A DNA stretch of 64,000 bases from Apophysomyces variabilis (lineage: Eukaryota; Mucoromycota; Mucoromycetes; Mucorales; Mucoraceae), in the NCBI GenBank assembly GCA_002749535.1, contig MZZL01000393.1:507103-571102 (forward strand), written 5' to 3'. Below the pieces are notes generated by a model. It was not told where the DNA came from. It was given only the letters and a program-made list of their open reading frames with translations, and made no database searches. Made by a program: the position numbers and the translations under genes. Shown piece by piece: positions 21,893 through 33,664 of the stretch. Within the stretch, counting starts at the first letter, position 1; every line of letters begins with the position of its first letter.

Positions 21893-24800
21893 ATGAGTTA
21901 CGGCAAACGAGACGAAGACACAGGTACCGTGTTTCTATTGACTGCGTTTACTTTATAAAGCGCGCGTTAGAAAAACCAGGGTGGAAACATAGATGATTGT
22001 CATGGCGTTTTACCTTACTTGGCGCGCCTCAATTATTCGTAATGTCTAACATGAATTCTGGATCACTTATTCTAGGTGAAATTGGCCTGTTTTACCATCT
22101 CGATAAAACAACTGTGTTGCAAGAAGCTCGCGTGTTCAACGATTCTCCTATCAACGCCAAAAAATGCAGATTATTGCTGACGAAAATCATCTATCTTCTT
22201 TACCTTGGCGAGCCATTTGCCGTAAAGGAGGCAACTGATCTCTTTTTCAACGTGACAAAGTTATTTCAGTCAAAGGACGTAAGTAAAGAATTTTTCATGT
22301 GCTTAAACAAGTGTTCATGATCATTAGGCTTCGCTGCGACAAATGATGTACCTTGTCATTAAAGAGCTTTCGGGAATAGCTGAAGATGTGATCATGGTGA
22401 CTCAATCACTTATCAAAGATATCCAATCGAAACAAGAGACTATTTATCGCGCCAATGCCATCCGTGCATTGTGCCTTATTACAGATGTAAATCCTACCAA
22501 TGATTTCTAACGTGACATTAACAGCAACGTCTTTTTTTTTCTAGCCCTCTATGATCCAGGGTATTGAACGCATTCTTAAGGCATCAATTGTGGATAAAAC
22601 ACCTGCCGTATCGTCAGCCGCTCTTGTATCATCGTACCACCTCTTTAACGTTGCTAAAGATATTGTCCGTCGCTGGTCAACTGAAGTACAGGAAGCGGTT
22701 CATGCCAAGTCCAGCTCCGGATTAGCCTCCGCTGCTAGTTATATGTCTGCATTTGGCGGATCGCAAGGAGGATCGCAGTCTGTTACTTCCTCGAGCAACA
22801 TCACTCAGTATCACGCTCTTGGACTCTTGTATTTGATTCGGCAGCATGATAGAATGGCAGTGGCAAAATTGGTTCAAACTTTTGGTACATCCCGTGGTGG
22901 TGGAATTCTTGGCGGTAGTGGCAGCAATCCTTTAAAGAACCCAGCAGCCGTATGTCTACTAATCCGCTACGCCTGCAAAGTGATGGAAGATGATCCTGGG
23001 TATATATCATGTGTTATTACTCGTACCATGTCTAAAGACAGGACATTGTAGAGCAACCCGTCGTATGTATGAACTTTTGGAAGGATTCTTGAGGCACAAG
23101 AGCGATATGGTCAACCTCGAAGCTGCTCGTGCAATTTGTGAAATGCCGGACGTGTCCTCGAAAGAGCTGTATCCCGCTATTTCAGGTAAAGGACAAGGCT
23201 TGGCAGGTCATTTAACTGATACTGTATCTGTTAACTCCTTGCTCTTTTTATAGTGCTTCAACTGTTCTTATCGTCGCCTAAGCCTACATTGCGATTTGCG
23301 GCGATTCGTATTCTTAACAAACTTTCCTTGACAAAACCGGCAGCTGTATCACCATGCAATTTGGACATGGAGAACTTGATTACAGATCAAAATCGTAGCG
23401 TTGCTACCTTTGCCATCACGACTCTTCTGAAGACAGGCAACGAAGCATCCATCGATCGCCTAATGAAACAGATCTCCGGCTTTATGGGTGAAATCTCGGA
23501 CGAGTTCAAGGTGATCGTAGTGGAAGCTATCCGAACCCTTTGCCTTAAGTTCCCCACCAAACAAGCTGTCATGCTTTCCTTCTTAAGTGGCGTGTTGCGA
23601 GATGAAGGTGGATACGATTTTAAGAAAGCAGTTGTGGAAGCCATGTTTGATATGGTTAAATTTATTCCTGACGCCAAAGATTCCGGTGAGTAAAGAAGGA
23701 ACAATGGAATACATGCATGCTGATATCTGGGTCTAGCGTTATCTTATCTGTGCGAATTCATCGAGGATTGTGAATTCACAAAACTTTCGGTCAGGATCCT
23801 ACACGTACTCGGTACAGAAGGACCGAAGACTGCCACTCCTACAAAATTCATTCGATATATCTATAACCGTGTCATACTTGAAAACTCGATAGTACGCGCT
23901 GCAGCTGTCAGTGCACTAGCCAAATTCGGGGTCAATGTGGAAGACCCATCAGTCAGAAAAAGCGTACAGGTGTTGCTTACAAGGTACAAAAAGTATAAAG
24001 GAGGTGAATGACTAAACAGGTTCTTCTATGGAAAGATGTCTGGACGATACTGATGATGAAGTTCGTGATCGTGCGACCCTGTATTTGAAGCTTATGGAAG
24101 AGGAATCTAGCGCCAAACGCCTCTTGAAGGATGGTAGGAACATTATCTGCGCTTATCTTCATAACCTATGTTGAACTTGCGTTGAATTTGCTTTTCAGAT
24201 TCCACCTATGCACTTCCAACTTTGGAACGCCAGTTGGTAGAATATATCAATAACCCATTGGGTAACGATCAAGTGTTCAATCTATCAGCTGTACCAGTGA
24301 TTAGCAAAGCTCAGGAAGAAGAAGAGCGGCGACGTAAGTAGCTTTGTTAACGCTTGGAAGCTTTTACTAAATGAACTACGCTAATAGGTCTTAAGACACA
24401 TGATATTGTGTCTACTCCAACCCTTATTTCCACCAACAGCAACGTTTCCGGAGCTGCAGCAACGCCAGCAGCACAGGCCACCCCAACTAATGCTGTCTCC
24501 AGCCTTGATCAACAAGCTATCTACGCCGAGCAGCTGGCCGCAGTTCCAGAGTTTTCCGCGTTTGGAACTCTCTTCAAGAGCTCTACCAAGCCTATCGAAC
24601 TCACGGAAAGTGAAACTGAGTACGTTGTGCATTGTGTCAAGCACGTATTTGCAAAACATATTGTTTTCCAATTCAACTGCACCAATACGCTTAACGATCA
24701 ATTATTGGAAAACGTTGAAATGGTTATGCAAGCAGAAGTAGACGACTGTGGTTTCATCAAGGTTGCCGAGATTCCAGCAGCAAAACTGGAATACAACGTA

Positions 24801-25433
24801 CCTGGAGTGATCTTCGTTGCTTTCGAAAAGGAAGATGCTGACGATTTCCCTGTCGGTATGTTTGAAAATAATTTTCCCCAATTATTGCTAACTTTTCACA
24901 GTCAACTTCACCAACACATTGAAGTTTGAAGTCAAGGATTGTGATCCAACGACGGGAGAGCCTGACCCTGAAGGTTATGGCGACGAATACCAAGTAGAGG
25001 ATGTGGAAGTTCTTACGAGCGATTATATCCGCTCAACCTATGTGTCCAACTTCACAGAAGAATGGGAAAACTTAGCAGAGAACGAAGCCATTGAAACGTT
25101 TGCGTTAGATAAGGAAAAAGCCCCAAGCCTTAAGGGTAAGAAACGATAAGGAGTCATATATTGAAGTTGTTCTTGTTCTCACCCGCCCTCTTCCATTTAG
25201 CTGCATGCACAGCCATCATCGATCTTGTCGGTATGCAAGCATTAGAAGATAGCGCACTACCAAAGAGTAACAGTGTCCACACGCTGCTACTGGCGGGTAC
25301 CTTTATTAACGGCGAAGTGGTGTTAGCGCGATGTCGAATGACATTTAACAGTTCTTCAGGTGTGGCGTTCGAATTAGCAGTTAGAAGTCAAGACGCGAAC
25401 ATCTCTCACATTGTGCTTTCAGCCATTGCTTAG
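21893..25433 (+). CDS. SEC21: Coatomer gamma subunit (gamma-COP)
   Basis: Gamma-COP is a core subunit of the COPI coat, which drives Golgi-to-ER and intra-Golgi vesicle transport. Twelve exons starting at 21893, 22076, 22328, 22545, 23052, 23254, 23737, 24036, 24199, 24388, 24902 and 25201 end on the stop at 25433 and give 942 residues. The N-terminal adaptin repeat domain begins with [20 protein letters not shown] and includes [14 protein letters not shown] and [13 protein letters not shown]. The C-terminal appendage has [20 protein letters not shown] and [16 protein letters not shown] Ser/Gly-rich insert (residues about 200-230) and an Ala/Thr-rich hinge (about 640-680) are disordered. The first exon codes only ten residues and its intron is long for this window (152 nt), so an extra small exon there is possible. 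Convergent with the dehydrogenase. Confidence 0.95.
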
Positions 25434-25610
25434 AAAACCTCACAACCTTATTTCAAAAAAAGACAAAATGATAATAAATATCACGTTATGAACAGTTGTA
25501 ATCATTGCTTATATAATGATATTGTTTTATACACTAGTGCTTTCTGGGAAGAACAAAAACTGCGACATTCTGTTTATGCCATAATCGCTTGTTTCTTGTG
25601 ACCGAAAATA

Positions 25611-27425
25611 TTACAAGCGAGCATTGGTGGGGAATGCCTTGACCGCCATACGGATACCCAGGTCAGCCATGATTTCTTCAGAACCACCCAAAATAGCCTA
25701 TCGAAAAAGGTTAAGGTTTTCAGTTCCCATATGAGGCGTTTTATCTTATGTCACTTACACCAAACTTATAGGTTCTCTGGAAAGCTTCGACGTTACGTCC
25801 CATGGCACCCTTGGTAATACCACGACCGCCAAAAATCTGGCATGCGTCATCAGAGACATTGTGTGCCACACGAGTACATTGGTATTTCAGCAAAGCGATT
25901 GGACCAGCCAGCTTGACAGACTGCTCGGCGTACGACATGTTGCACATTTGGTAAGTGATGTTCTCGAGCCAGTTCTCAACAGCCTCCAGCTGAGAAACCA
26001 TAGTGGCGAGCTTGTTGCGGATGACGGGCTGGTCAATCAAGCGCTTTCCAAAGACTTTGCGCTGATTCGCCCATTTAAAGCAATCTTCAATCACCGAACG
26101 GGTAGCACCCGTCATGGCACCACAGATATACCAACGCTCATGGTTGAAGTTGTACATGATCACTTGGAAACCTTTGCCTTCCTTGCCCAAGATATTTTCG
26201 GCAGGAACCTTCACGTTTTCAAACGTAATGTATGATGTACCGGCTGCAGGAGAATAGGAAGTTTTGATAGCCTTGGTCTCAATATTGTCATCCCGTTCGA
26301 CAAAGAACATGGTGATACCCTTGTCCGTTCTCGCGGCAACGGTGAAGTAGTCACAGAAAGTACCATTGGTAATCCATTTCTTGACACCATTAATGATAAA
26401 GTGCTTGCCATCTGGTGTGCGGGTTGCGGTAGCGCGAATACGAGCGACATCGGAACCAGCGTAGGGTTCGGTAATAGCTAGACAGATGCGCTTCTTACCA
26501 AGGAGCACTTCAGGAACCACCTGCCGTTAACAGTGTCAGTCATATGGACATGCATGTGATAAGCTGCGTACTGTCTGCTTACCTTTTCTTTAAGATGAGG
26601 AGGTCCAAAGTTGAAGATAGGCGGAAGACCGATACTGTAACCGGAGGAGATACCATCAGCAAAACCTGGTGTACCAAGTCTGGCAGTCTCTTGATGGGCA
26701 ATCAATTCATGGAAATAATCAAACTCTTCAGGCTTAACGCCTCCAGGAAGCTTAGGGAGATGCTTAAGCCAAGGGCCAGGACCAATCTGTGAAGCCAGAA
26801 CACCCTCTTCACCCAACTTGCGATACAGTTCAGCCGTGGGGACCTTGCCCAAGTCTTCCGACATCAGGGCCTCTGGTAGGATTTCCTTGTAAATTTCGCG
26901 GAGCGCTTTTCTGAATTTAGTATGACTCTCACTAGATTACACAAGTGACACGTTAGCCTGGATAATTTAACGTCAAATTGTAAGTTACTTGAAATAAGCG
27001 CTCTTGAATCCCTGCCAGTAACTAGGTTCGGCGAAAGGCACTTTGGAGAAGTCACCAGGTTTGGCAATAGTTATCTTGGGAGTCTCATTCGCGATGGAAC
27101 CAATCTTCAATCTTGGAGCATACTTGATGAGCACTTCTTGTCGATGCAGACCATAAAAGTCCTCTGTTAAAGGTAGTATATTAAAACAATTTTTATTATA
27201 AGCGCTCAGGATCTTTGGGGGAAACTACATAGAGTACGATATAAGTTTCATCATGTTACCTGTTACATCCTGACCACCAAATTCCCGAAGAAGTTGTGCA
27301 CCACCTGGATGCAAGTCTGCGAATTTAGAGACGTCATAGACTTCTGAATCAATAATGATCCAGCAATCATTCTCGGAGTTGTGCTTGGACACTTCGTCTC
27401 TAGTGAAGGATTTCAATTCGGGCAT
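25611..27425 (-). CDS. Cytochrome b5-acyl-CoA dehydrogenase fusion, peroxisomal signal
   Basis: Predicted FAD-dependent acyl-CoA dehydrogenase with an N-terminal cytochrome b5 domain. Five exons (27260-27425, 26989-27163, 26583-26910, 25759-26520, 25611-25697) give 505 residues. The b5 part (residues 1-75) has FTRDEVSKHNSENDCWIII and FADLHPGGAQLL, where HPGG carries one haem ligand; GLH is the second. The dehydrogenase part shows RICLAITEPYAGSDVARI, the family signature, then INGVKKWITNG, GAMTGATRSVIEDCFKWANQ and near the end QIFGGRGITKGAMGRNVEAF and LGGSEEIMADLGIRM. The C-terminus is NARL, and ARL fits the PTS1 peroxisomal signal. The substrate is unknown; fatty-acid beta-oxidation is the likely pathway. 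Upstream DNA is pyrimidine-rich on the coding strand, common in fungal promoters. Confidence 0.92.
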
Positions 27426-27664
27426 AGTTAGAGTGGGGGGATGCGGAGAAGAGCTGCAGAGAGAAAAGCAAATGGAGAGAAGGGAATTAAAAAAGGGATC
27501 GCTCTTTAGAAAAAAATGTGGAGAGACAAACAAAACGCATGTGAAAATCTGCAATTGCTGACACAGCACTAGTGATTCAAATGCCGCTACGACATTAAAG
27601 CATTTGCATTGTAAATGGTTTGCTCCTTTTTTTTTCCAATGTATGCTGTTGGAGAAAGAAGGCA

Positions 27665-28261
27665 TTATGAATCTCGACTGGGTTTGACTCTGGGATTTTT
27701 ATAAGAACCCATGGTATTAGAAACACGAGGGGCTTGATGAGGAACCTGGTGATGGATCTTCTTCTGGATCTTCTGTAACGCATCATTCATCTGTTCCACC
27801 AAGTCCTCCCACGGTTCGGTCACAGCCGCAGGAAGTGTATAAAATATATAATCATACCCTTCAATACTATGAGTTATATACACAACGAAGCAAAACACGA
27901 ATGGTTTATTTACGTTACCTTTCGGTGCTGACATTGGAAAGACCGTGCGCATGACCGCTCTGAGTCGTCGCTCTGCCCTGTTGCGGATTACAGCAGACTT
28001 GCCAATCTTTTTCTTGCCCGTAATGATACTTGCTCGATAATGCTGAACACCTGAAGGAGGTGTATTGCGAATTGATCGCCAACGAAAGGCCTTGACACTG
28101 AACGATTTTGTCATGCAGGTTAAATTCGACTGCTTCGCAAACACATTTTGGACTTCTTCACTGCTTAATGCATGGATTTTGCCCATGCGTTGCGTAGGTT
28201 CATTTTGCATAGTAGAAAATGTCCGTCGAAGCAATAGCTTGGTTGATATTCGCCATAGCAT
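27665..28261 (-). CDS. RnpA-like RNase P protein component, probably mitochondrial
   Basis: Bacterial RnpA binds the catalytic RNA of RNase P and helps mature tRNA 5' ends. Two exons (27919-28261 and 27665-27858, with a 60-nt intron) give 178 residues. The first 20 residues (MLWRISTKLLLRRTFSTMQ) are basic and free of acidic residues, like a mitochondrial presequence. The family core follows: ALSSEEVQNVFAKQ, ASIITGKKKIGKSAVIRNRA with ERRLRAVMR, matching the RNR box and its basic helix, then GYDYIFYTLPAAVTEPWEDL and a helix VEQMNDALQKI. The intron is a multiple of three and reads through, so an unspliced frame also exists. Zygomycete mitochondria are known to encode bacterial-like RNase P RNAs, which gives such a protein an obvious partner. 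Partnership here is inference. Confidence 0.75.
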   Translation of the reverse strand: MLWRISTKLLLRRTFSTMQNEPTQRMGKIHALSSEEVQNVFAKQSNLTCMTKSFSVKAFRWRSIRNTPPSGVQHYRASIITGKKKIGKSAVIRNRAERRLRAVMRTVFPMSAPKGNVNKPFVFCFVVYITHSIEGYDYIFYTLPAAVTEPWEDLVEQMNDALQKIQKKIHHQVPHQAPRVSNTMGSYKNPRVKPSRDS

Positions 28262-30671
28262 TGCTTGTATCGGCCCGATTGGAAGGATACCACTTTGGAA
28301 ACCTTTAAAACGAAGTCATGGACATTTGAATCTTTGGCCTGGCTTTTCCCCAAGTCACTTTCAGACCTTCACAGAATAACAAGTTTTTGAGGAAACCGAG
28401 CCTTCCGGACAGAAAAGCCGTCACAGGACTTAAACATTTAAAATTGGTTGGTTTTATTTATTGTCTCTATTTGAACACAGCGTCTGCGACAGACATATTT
28501 GCTCGAGACAGCTCAATTACAGGGTGAATGTACGGACAAGAGAAAATCATGCTAACTACGACGACAGACGGACAATAGAACAAATTTAGCCAGAGGTGGA
28601 TTTGATTTGAGACACAGGTAGGGAAGCGACCAGGAGGATAGCTGATTTTGCATAACATGGCAGAGAGCGAGGGTTGAAACTGCGGTAAAAACTCTTGTGA
28701 CGGAACGAATCGAATCAGTGGTTCTTGCATTAGGAATCGTGGCGTTTAACTGCACCGGCAGGGGCCGAAGCCCCTCACAGGACTTACAGCTTTTTGCGCC
28801 AATAAAATGTGTTTACGCTAATGGGAAATAAATTTGGCGCTGACATAGTGCCGTAGCAGAGTGCTCAAAGGTTCATAAAACCAGCCACGCTTCCACTGCA
28901 AATAGTCCAAATCTTGCAAAGATCCAAGATAAGGATAACAATGATGTAGTATGCTTTTGCTACTTTACGACAATGTTCATTCAAAAAAAATGAAAAATAG
29001 AATAGAACGAGGAGAACCAATACATCCATCAATGTCACTGTATTCTCGTAATTTACACTAACTGCAGGAAGTTCAGTTAAGGAATATACATAAGCTGGTG
29101 GATCCTAACTTCCTACGGTAATATGAATAAATAACGAGTGAAAATAAAATAAGCTTTCGATTATTGATCGACTGAACCAAAATGCCCGCCAGTTCACGCG
29201 TATAACACTTGTCAATTCAGACATATAATCATTTCATCGATAGATGGTATCGTCCATTGGATATACTATGCTTTCAGCCCCTCTTAGATTCTTTGACGCA
29301 GCTTGCTTCATGACATCCATCGACAACAATTGCCCTATCTGCGCGACTACACAAACATTAACATGGCATACCATGACGCGCCCCTCCATTGATAAGACGA
29401 TATGTCGCCATCATTCGTCTTTTCTTTTGGCTTTATCTCAAACTGTACTTTTAATTACATGCCCTATGATGCGTTCATCACTCCTACGTATGACAAAAGC
29501 ACGTTGTCAGTCAAAGCGCACAAACTTGAGAAGACTATTTAACTGTATCTCTTCCAAGAAATGACGCAACCTTGAATAAAAAGGTATGCATAAGGCAACT
29601 TTAAACAGAAGCATTGGATGAAACAAGTACGACAAATTGGATGTTGTTACTGTTATGCAGCTATTTAACCTCATAACAGAATAGATCTTGAACAACATAC
29701 CTGAGACATCTCTCATTGCAGATATTCTTCTGGTCAACTGCAGTAACTATTTGTCTCTGAAAGCAAAGGCAACATATGCTTCCGGATATTCTCGACAACC
29801 TGAAAGTTTGGGTGATTTTGGATAGAAGAGGTATTTAACAAAGCGGAAGACAAGAAACTAGAGAAAAATGCAATTATAGTTTATAATTTAGCTATTTCTA
29901 CAGCCTGACGATACAAATAAGTAAAGCACTCTCTATAGGGTGGGTGAGTGGGCATCGAAGAGCAATCCAGGATTTCCCCAGGATTCTCCTCCTTGCCGAC
30001 TCCCAGACTAGCGTTAGGATACCATGGGGGTAAGTAAAAAGGTAGTATGTAATTCTCATTTATCAACCACGATTTATACTTCAGGCAATTTGGATGAATC
30101 TGGTGATTATTGGAGGATTGAGTTGATGAGAGTAAAATATGCTTGCCGCATGAGCCATTTACTAATAACTTATATAATTATTTTCTCCTTTCCCTTGAAG
30201 AGGAATCGCAACAGCATAATGCAAAAAAAGTAATATAGCGATATTTTCTTTATTTTACTCTTAATCAGAGTAGATTATTGTGAGAAGTTGATAAAGAGTT
30301 ATAATTAAAGTAACGTTATCAAAGCAAGCATCATCAAAGCGGCAGAATTATTCAGAGTATAGAACACCACTGTCAACAAATTCCAATTCATCTGGCTTAG
30401 TAATTTCGTTTTCTTTGTTTATCTTTCCTTTCTCATCTTTATGCTCCCTTTATTTTTGTAATGGAACGAAAAAGATCAGTACAGTTTGGTGATGATTGTC
30501 CCAGAGAGACAATGGCTTTGGCAATATCCGGCGCAGAAAAAGCCAAAGCATGCTTTGGAACATGGAATCAGGTGATTCATCGCTGCTTAAACGGCGAAAG
30601 ATACCTGACCATGGCAAGCTAAAGAAAGATCTCCTGGAACGTAAGCGCCTGCGTAAAGTGTACCAGCGCAG
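28262..30671. other. Intergenic region with coding-like scraps
   Basis: No recognised gene. A perfect 6-bp hairpin with a CGAA loop (AGGGGCCGAAGCCCCT) lies at 28760-28775. On the minus strand, 29240-29740 reads as several coding-like pieces (for example HFLEEIQLNSLLKFVRFD and VLSMEGRVMVCHVNVCV) broken by stops, possibly a decayed gene of unknown family. Frames at 28467-28730 (-) and 30496-30684 (+, Lys/Arg-rich) have no domain I can name. Confidence 0.4.
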
Positions 30672-30829
30672 GTTACAGATATGACTTTATGGCTTTCTGT
30701 GCAATTTAGCCTATATACGCGAACTTTTGTACTTCATCTATTTGTACATTTACTCTGCGCGCATAGATGTTCATATATAAAGACGAATCTTGATATGTTA
30801 GGATCATCACGTTTCTGATATACTCAAAC
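30672..30829 (+). repeat. Dispersed direct repeat, copy B (upstream of Fanzor 2)
   Basis: Matches copy A at 935-1107 in the same orientation; the best part is 30724-30829. It includes the same TATATAAA box and the downstream TTTCTGAT..CTCAAA segment. It lies about 0.6 kb upstream of the first coding-like sequence of the second Fanzor locus. Confidence 0.7.
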
Positions 30830-31443
30830 ACACAATAAATCATTCTACACATGGTTCCTACTTAACTCGGCTATTAGGATCTGATTCATGTCAGCAATGA
30901 TTGGGACGTGCTTATCCAGGAATTCGAGAAACTATTTTAATACTCAAACTCTGTCATCAGTTTGATATCATTTAGACGTGTCCTAAACTTGTTATCCTTT
31001 GGATAGCACAAGCATTAATCAAGAAACGAAGAAGGGTAAACTTTAGACTGCCAAGAGAGCTGACCATATATCATGAAAAAGTTTATGCGCACCATTATAA
31101 TTGGTTTTGATAAACATGGTAAAAAGGAAAGTTGTCAAAGCAAGAAAAAGAATCGCACATGGTATAAATTGGCAAACAAAGAAAGAAATTTGTTTATCTT
31201 TGTCATCTCCTTTTTTTTTTCTTTTGGCTTGCTTTTTACACGGATCTCTCTTTCCTCTACTAGCAGATGGATATAACTGAGAGCGATTTGGCTGAAGTAT
31301 TGCAATTTCTGGGGATCCCCTACGGACATGTTACATAGGTAGGACAATTATCATGGCATGTCTGTATCAAACATCATTATATACAAGAAACAATACAAGC
31401 AGCAGCAGAAGCAGTTGCAGGAAGGTGAGTAACGTAAAAGCGG

Positions 31444-33070
31444 TTGGCCGATAACCTAATATACGTTCCAATCTTTCTACAATCATCAGCCTACAGACAG
31501 CTACAACATGCACGGCAGCACAATGACAATGAAAACAGTAACGGTGAAGAGGAAAATGCTGGTGACACTCAGTCTGAATCAAGCAGAACCTGGGCCCAGC
31601 GACAACTCGCCGGAAGCAAAGGAAGCGGAAACAACCGCGGCGGAAAAAGCACGTAAGAGGGAGCAAGCACGGCGGAGACAGGAATTGTCGACCAGAACAT
31701 CAATTACACCATATCTCACTTGCATTCGCAATCAGCGATATGACACAGCATTTACACAGAGTCGAGCAAGTCATCACCTGTGTTCTTTTCAGAAAATAGG
31801 GAGCTGATCCTGGTGTTGCAGATATATATGTTTGCGGCAACGGAAGCAAATGACGTGTATCGCGATGAGGCTGGTCTAGAATGTAAGTGATAGACATATT
31901 TAAATTTTATCCTTGATACATCTATGCAACACTGACATCGTTGCTACAATATTATTTTTATGTTTGCCAAACTAAACTTTTTTATTGCGTTTGACAGTGG
32001 AACATGACCAGGATATTCCAGACGAAGATATAGTAGAACTTCCTGAACCTGAAGTAGCCGACGATAATTATAATGTTAGACGCCATTCATCCTCCAGCAC
32101 GATTCTGAATGTTTATTTGAGCATCTGTAGGCGAAAATAATGATACGGAATTCGAACCACACCAGATCCGACAGCTTTCAACAGCAGAGTATTACACTAG
32201 AGCTGGCTTTAAGAAAATTACGCAAAGGATCAACACAAGTAAAACACCTCTTATACGAAGACTAGAGTCAGAAATTGACACCAACAGAATCGCTGACATG
32301 GATCGTATTATCCGATCTATTGTATCAACTTTGAATGCGTTACCAGAAGTTACAGCTTTTATGCCCAACGAGATATCCAAGGATTGAAATTCTTGAATTA
32401 CCAGGGACGTCAAAGACTGGACGAAGAAATGGTTAAGATCTTCATCAACGGAGGCATCAAGTACCGGGACCCTCTCGGGAACGCGGATCGTCTATTCAGG
32501 GCACGTCAACAAGACCAACGTGTGGACAATGAAACGCTTCGTCCTGATGGACACGAAGATGGAGAAGAGAATGCAGCGCCAAGAAGCAGATGAACACCTC
32601 CTCCTTCTCGTCCGCCTAAGGAAGAGTAAGTCGCTCTCTTATTATCGATAACAGCAAGTGCCGAAAATCATTTACGGAAAATGATACGGCAAACGTTCCT
32701 GTAGTGGTGTATGGTGCTTCGAGATTTGGACGGAACGTTTACAAGGGCAAACCATGTGGACTGGCAGACAGATGTAGGAAGCTGCTCAAACGCGCTGATA
32801 CTTCTGGGCGGTTAATTATGATTGAAATGGATGAATACAATACGTCTCAAGTTTGCTCCCGGTGCGGAATGAAAATCCTTGACAAAACTAGATCTTGGAG
32901 GATATCGATGCTTGCGTTCAGTATTAGTTTGTAGTAGCCGTCATACTGTTTGGCAACGGGATGTTAATGCGTCAAGGAATATCCGTGCCATCTTTACGGC
33001 CATGATTCAACAATGGGACCGACCAGCCATGTTTTACTCGGCCACGTATGACCACAACTGCTCCACGTAA
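31444..33070 (+). pseudogene. Second Fanzor gene, decayed
   Basis: The 3' part is clearly Fanzor. VVVYGASRFGRNVYKGKP leads to MDEYNTSQVCSRCG (Glu codon 32833-32835, first half of the zinc ribbon), and then, after a frame change near 32885, VLVCSSRHTVWQRDVNASRN (Asp codon 32960-32962, RuvC-III). Upstream pieces fit the family: HQIRQLSTAEYYTRAGFKK (32160-32220) and LKFLNYQGRQRLDEEMVKIF (32384-32443). Defects are a frame change at about 32384, a TGA at 32591-32593 and the shift at 32885. Apparent introns remain, for example 31888-31998 and one ending at 32656. Sequence 31444-31800 is polar and acidic, with frames that cannot be joined with confidence. It is shorter than the first Fanzor and not a recent copy of it. 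Confidence 0.75.
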
Positions 33071-33664
33071 TAGAAACGTGTGATGTTTACTGTGTGTAAG
33101 TTAAAAAGAAAAAAGTTATCTTTGTTTAATCAGGATACTAACAAACAAATGACCTTTATATTTACTCTCATCCATTTTCCTTGATTCGCTAACATATTGT
33201 CTTTGGAACCCACCCCCTCACATGTCTGAATTTGGATGGATGCGCTCACTAATTTGGCTTTTACGCTTCCGTCGGGAAACCCTCTGTCACGGGTTTTTGC
33301 GTCCACTTTTCCAAATATACGCAAAAAACGCACAATCAAAACGCAAGTAGGTATCCTTCAATTCTTCCGTTGCTGAACTCCGCTGCCTTTCTATGCTTTA
33401 TGGCTATGTTTATTCTTGTCTCGTGTTTTTCGATATCGCGCTGTTTTCTTATATACAAGCCATTTAAGCACAAATGAAAAGACTAGAAGGCGACAACGTC
33501 TACAGGTCGTATGCCTTTCCACCTAGCTCATCTTGCAGCAATGAGGCTCCAGTACGGAAGGAAGGCACAGGCACACCGGAGAGAGGTCCGGTGACTATGT
33601 CCACCAAATAGGACAACAACACTAAATATGAAGCGAAAATTTCAGTTGATCCATAGAGGAATAC
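33071..33664. other. Spacer
   Basis: No recognised gene. A 45-codon plus-strand frame beginning near 33474 (MKRLEGDNVYRSYAFPPSSS) is clean and may be a small 5' exon of the zinc-finger gene that follows, but no splice join was established. Confidence 0.35.
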
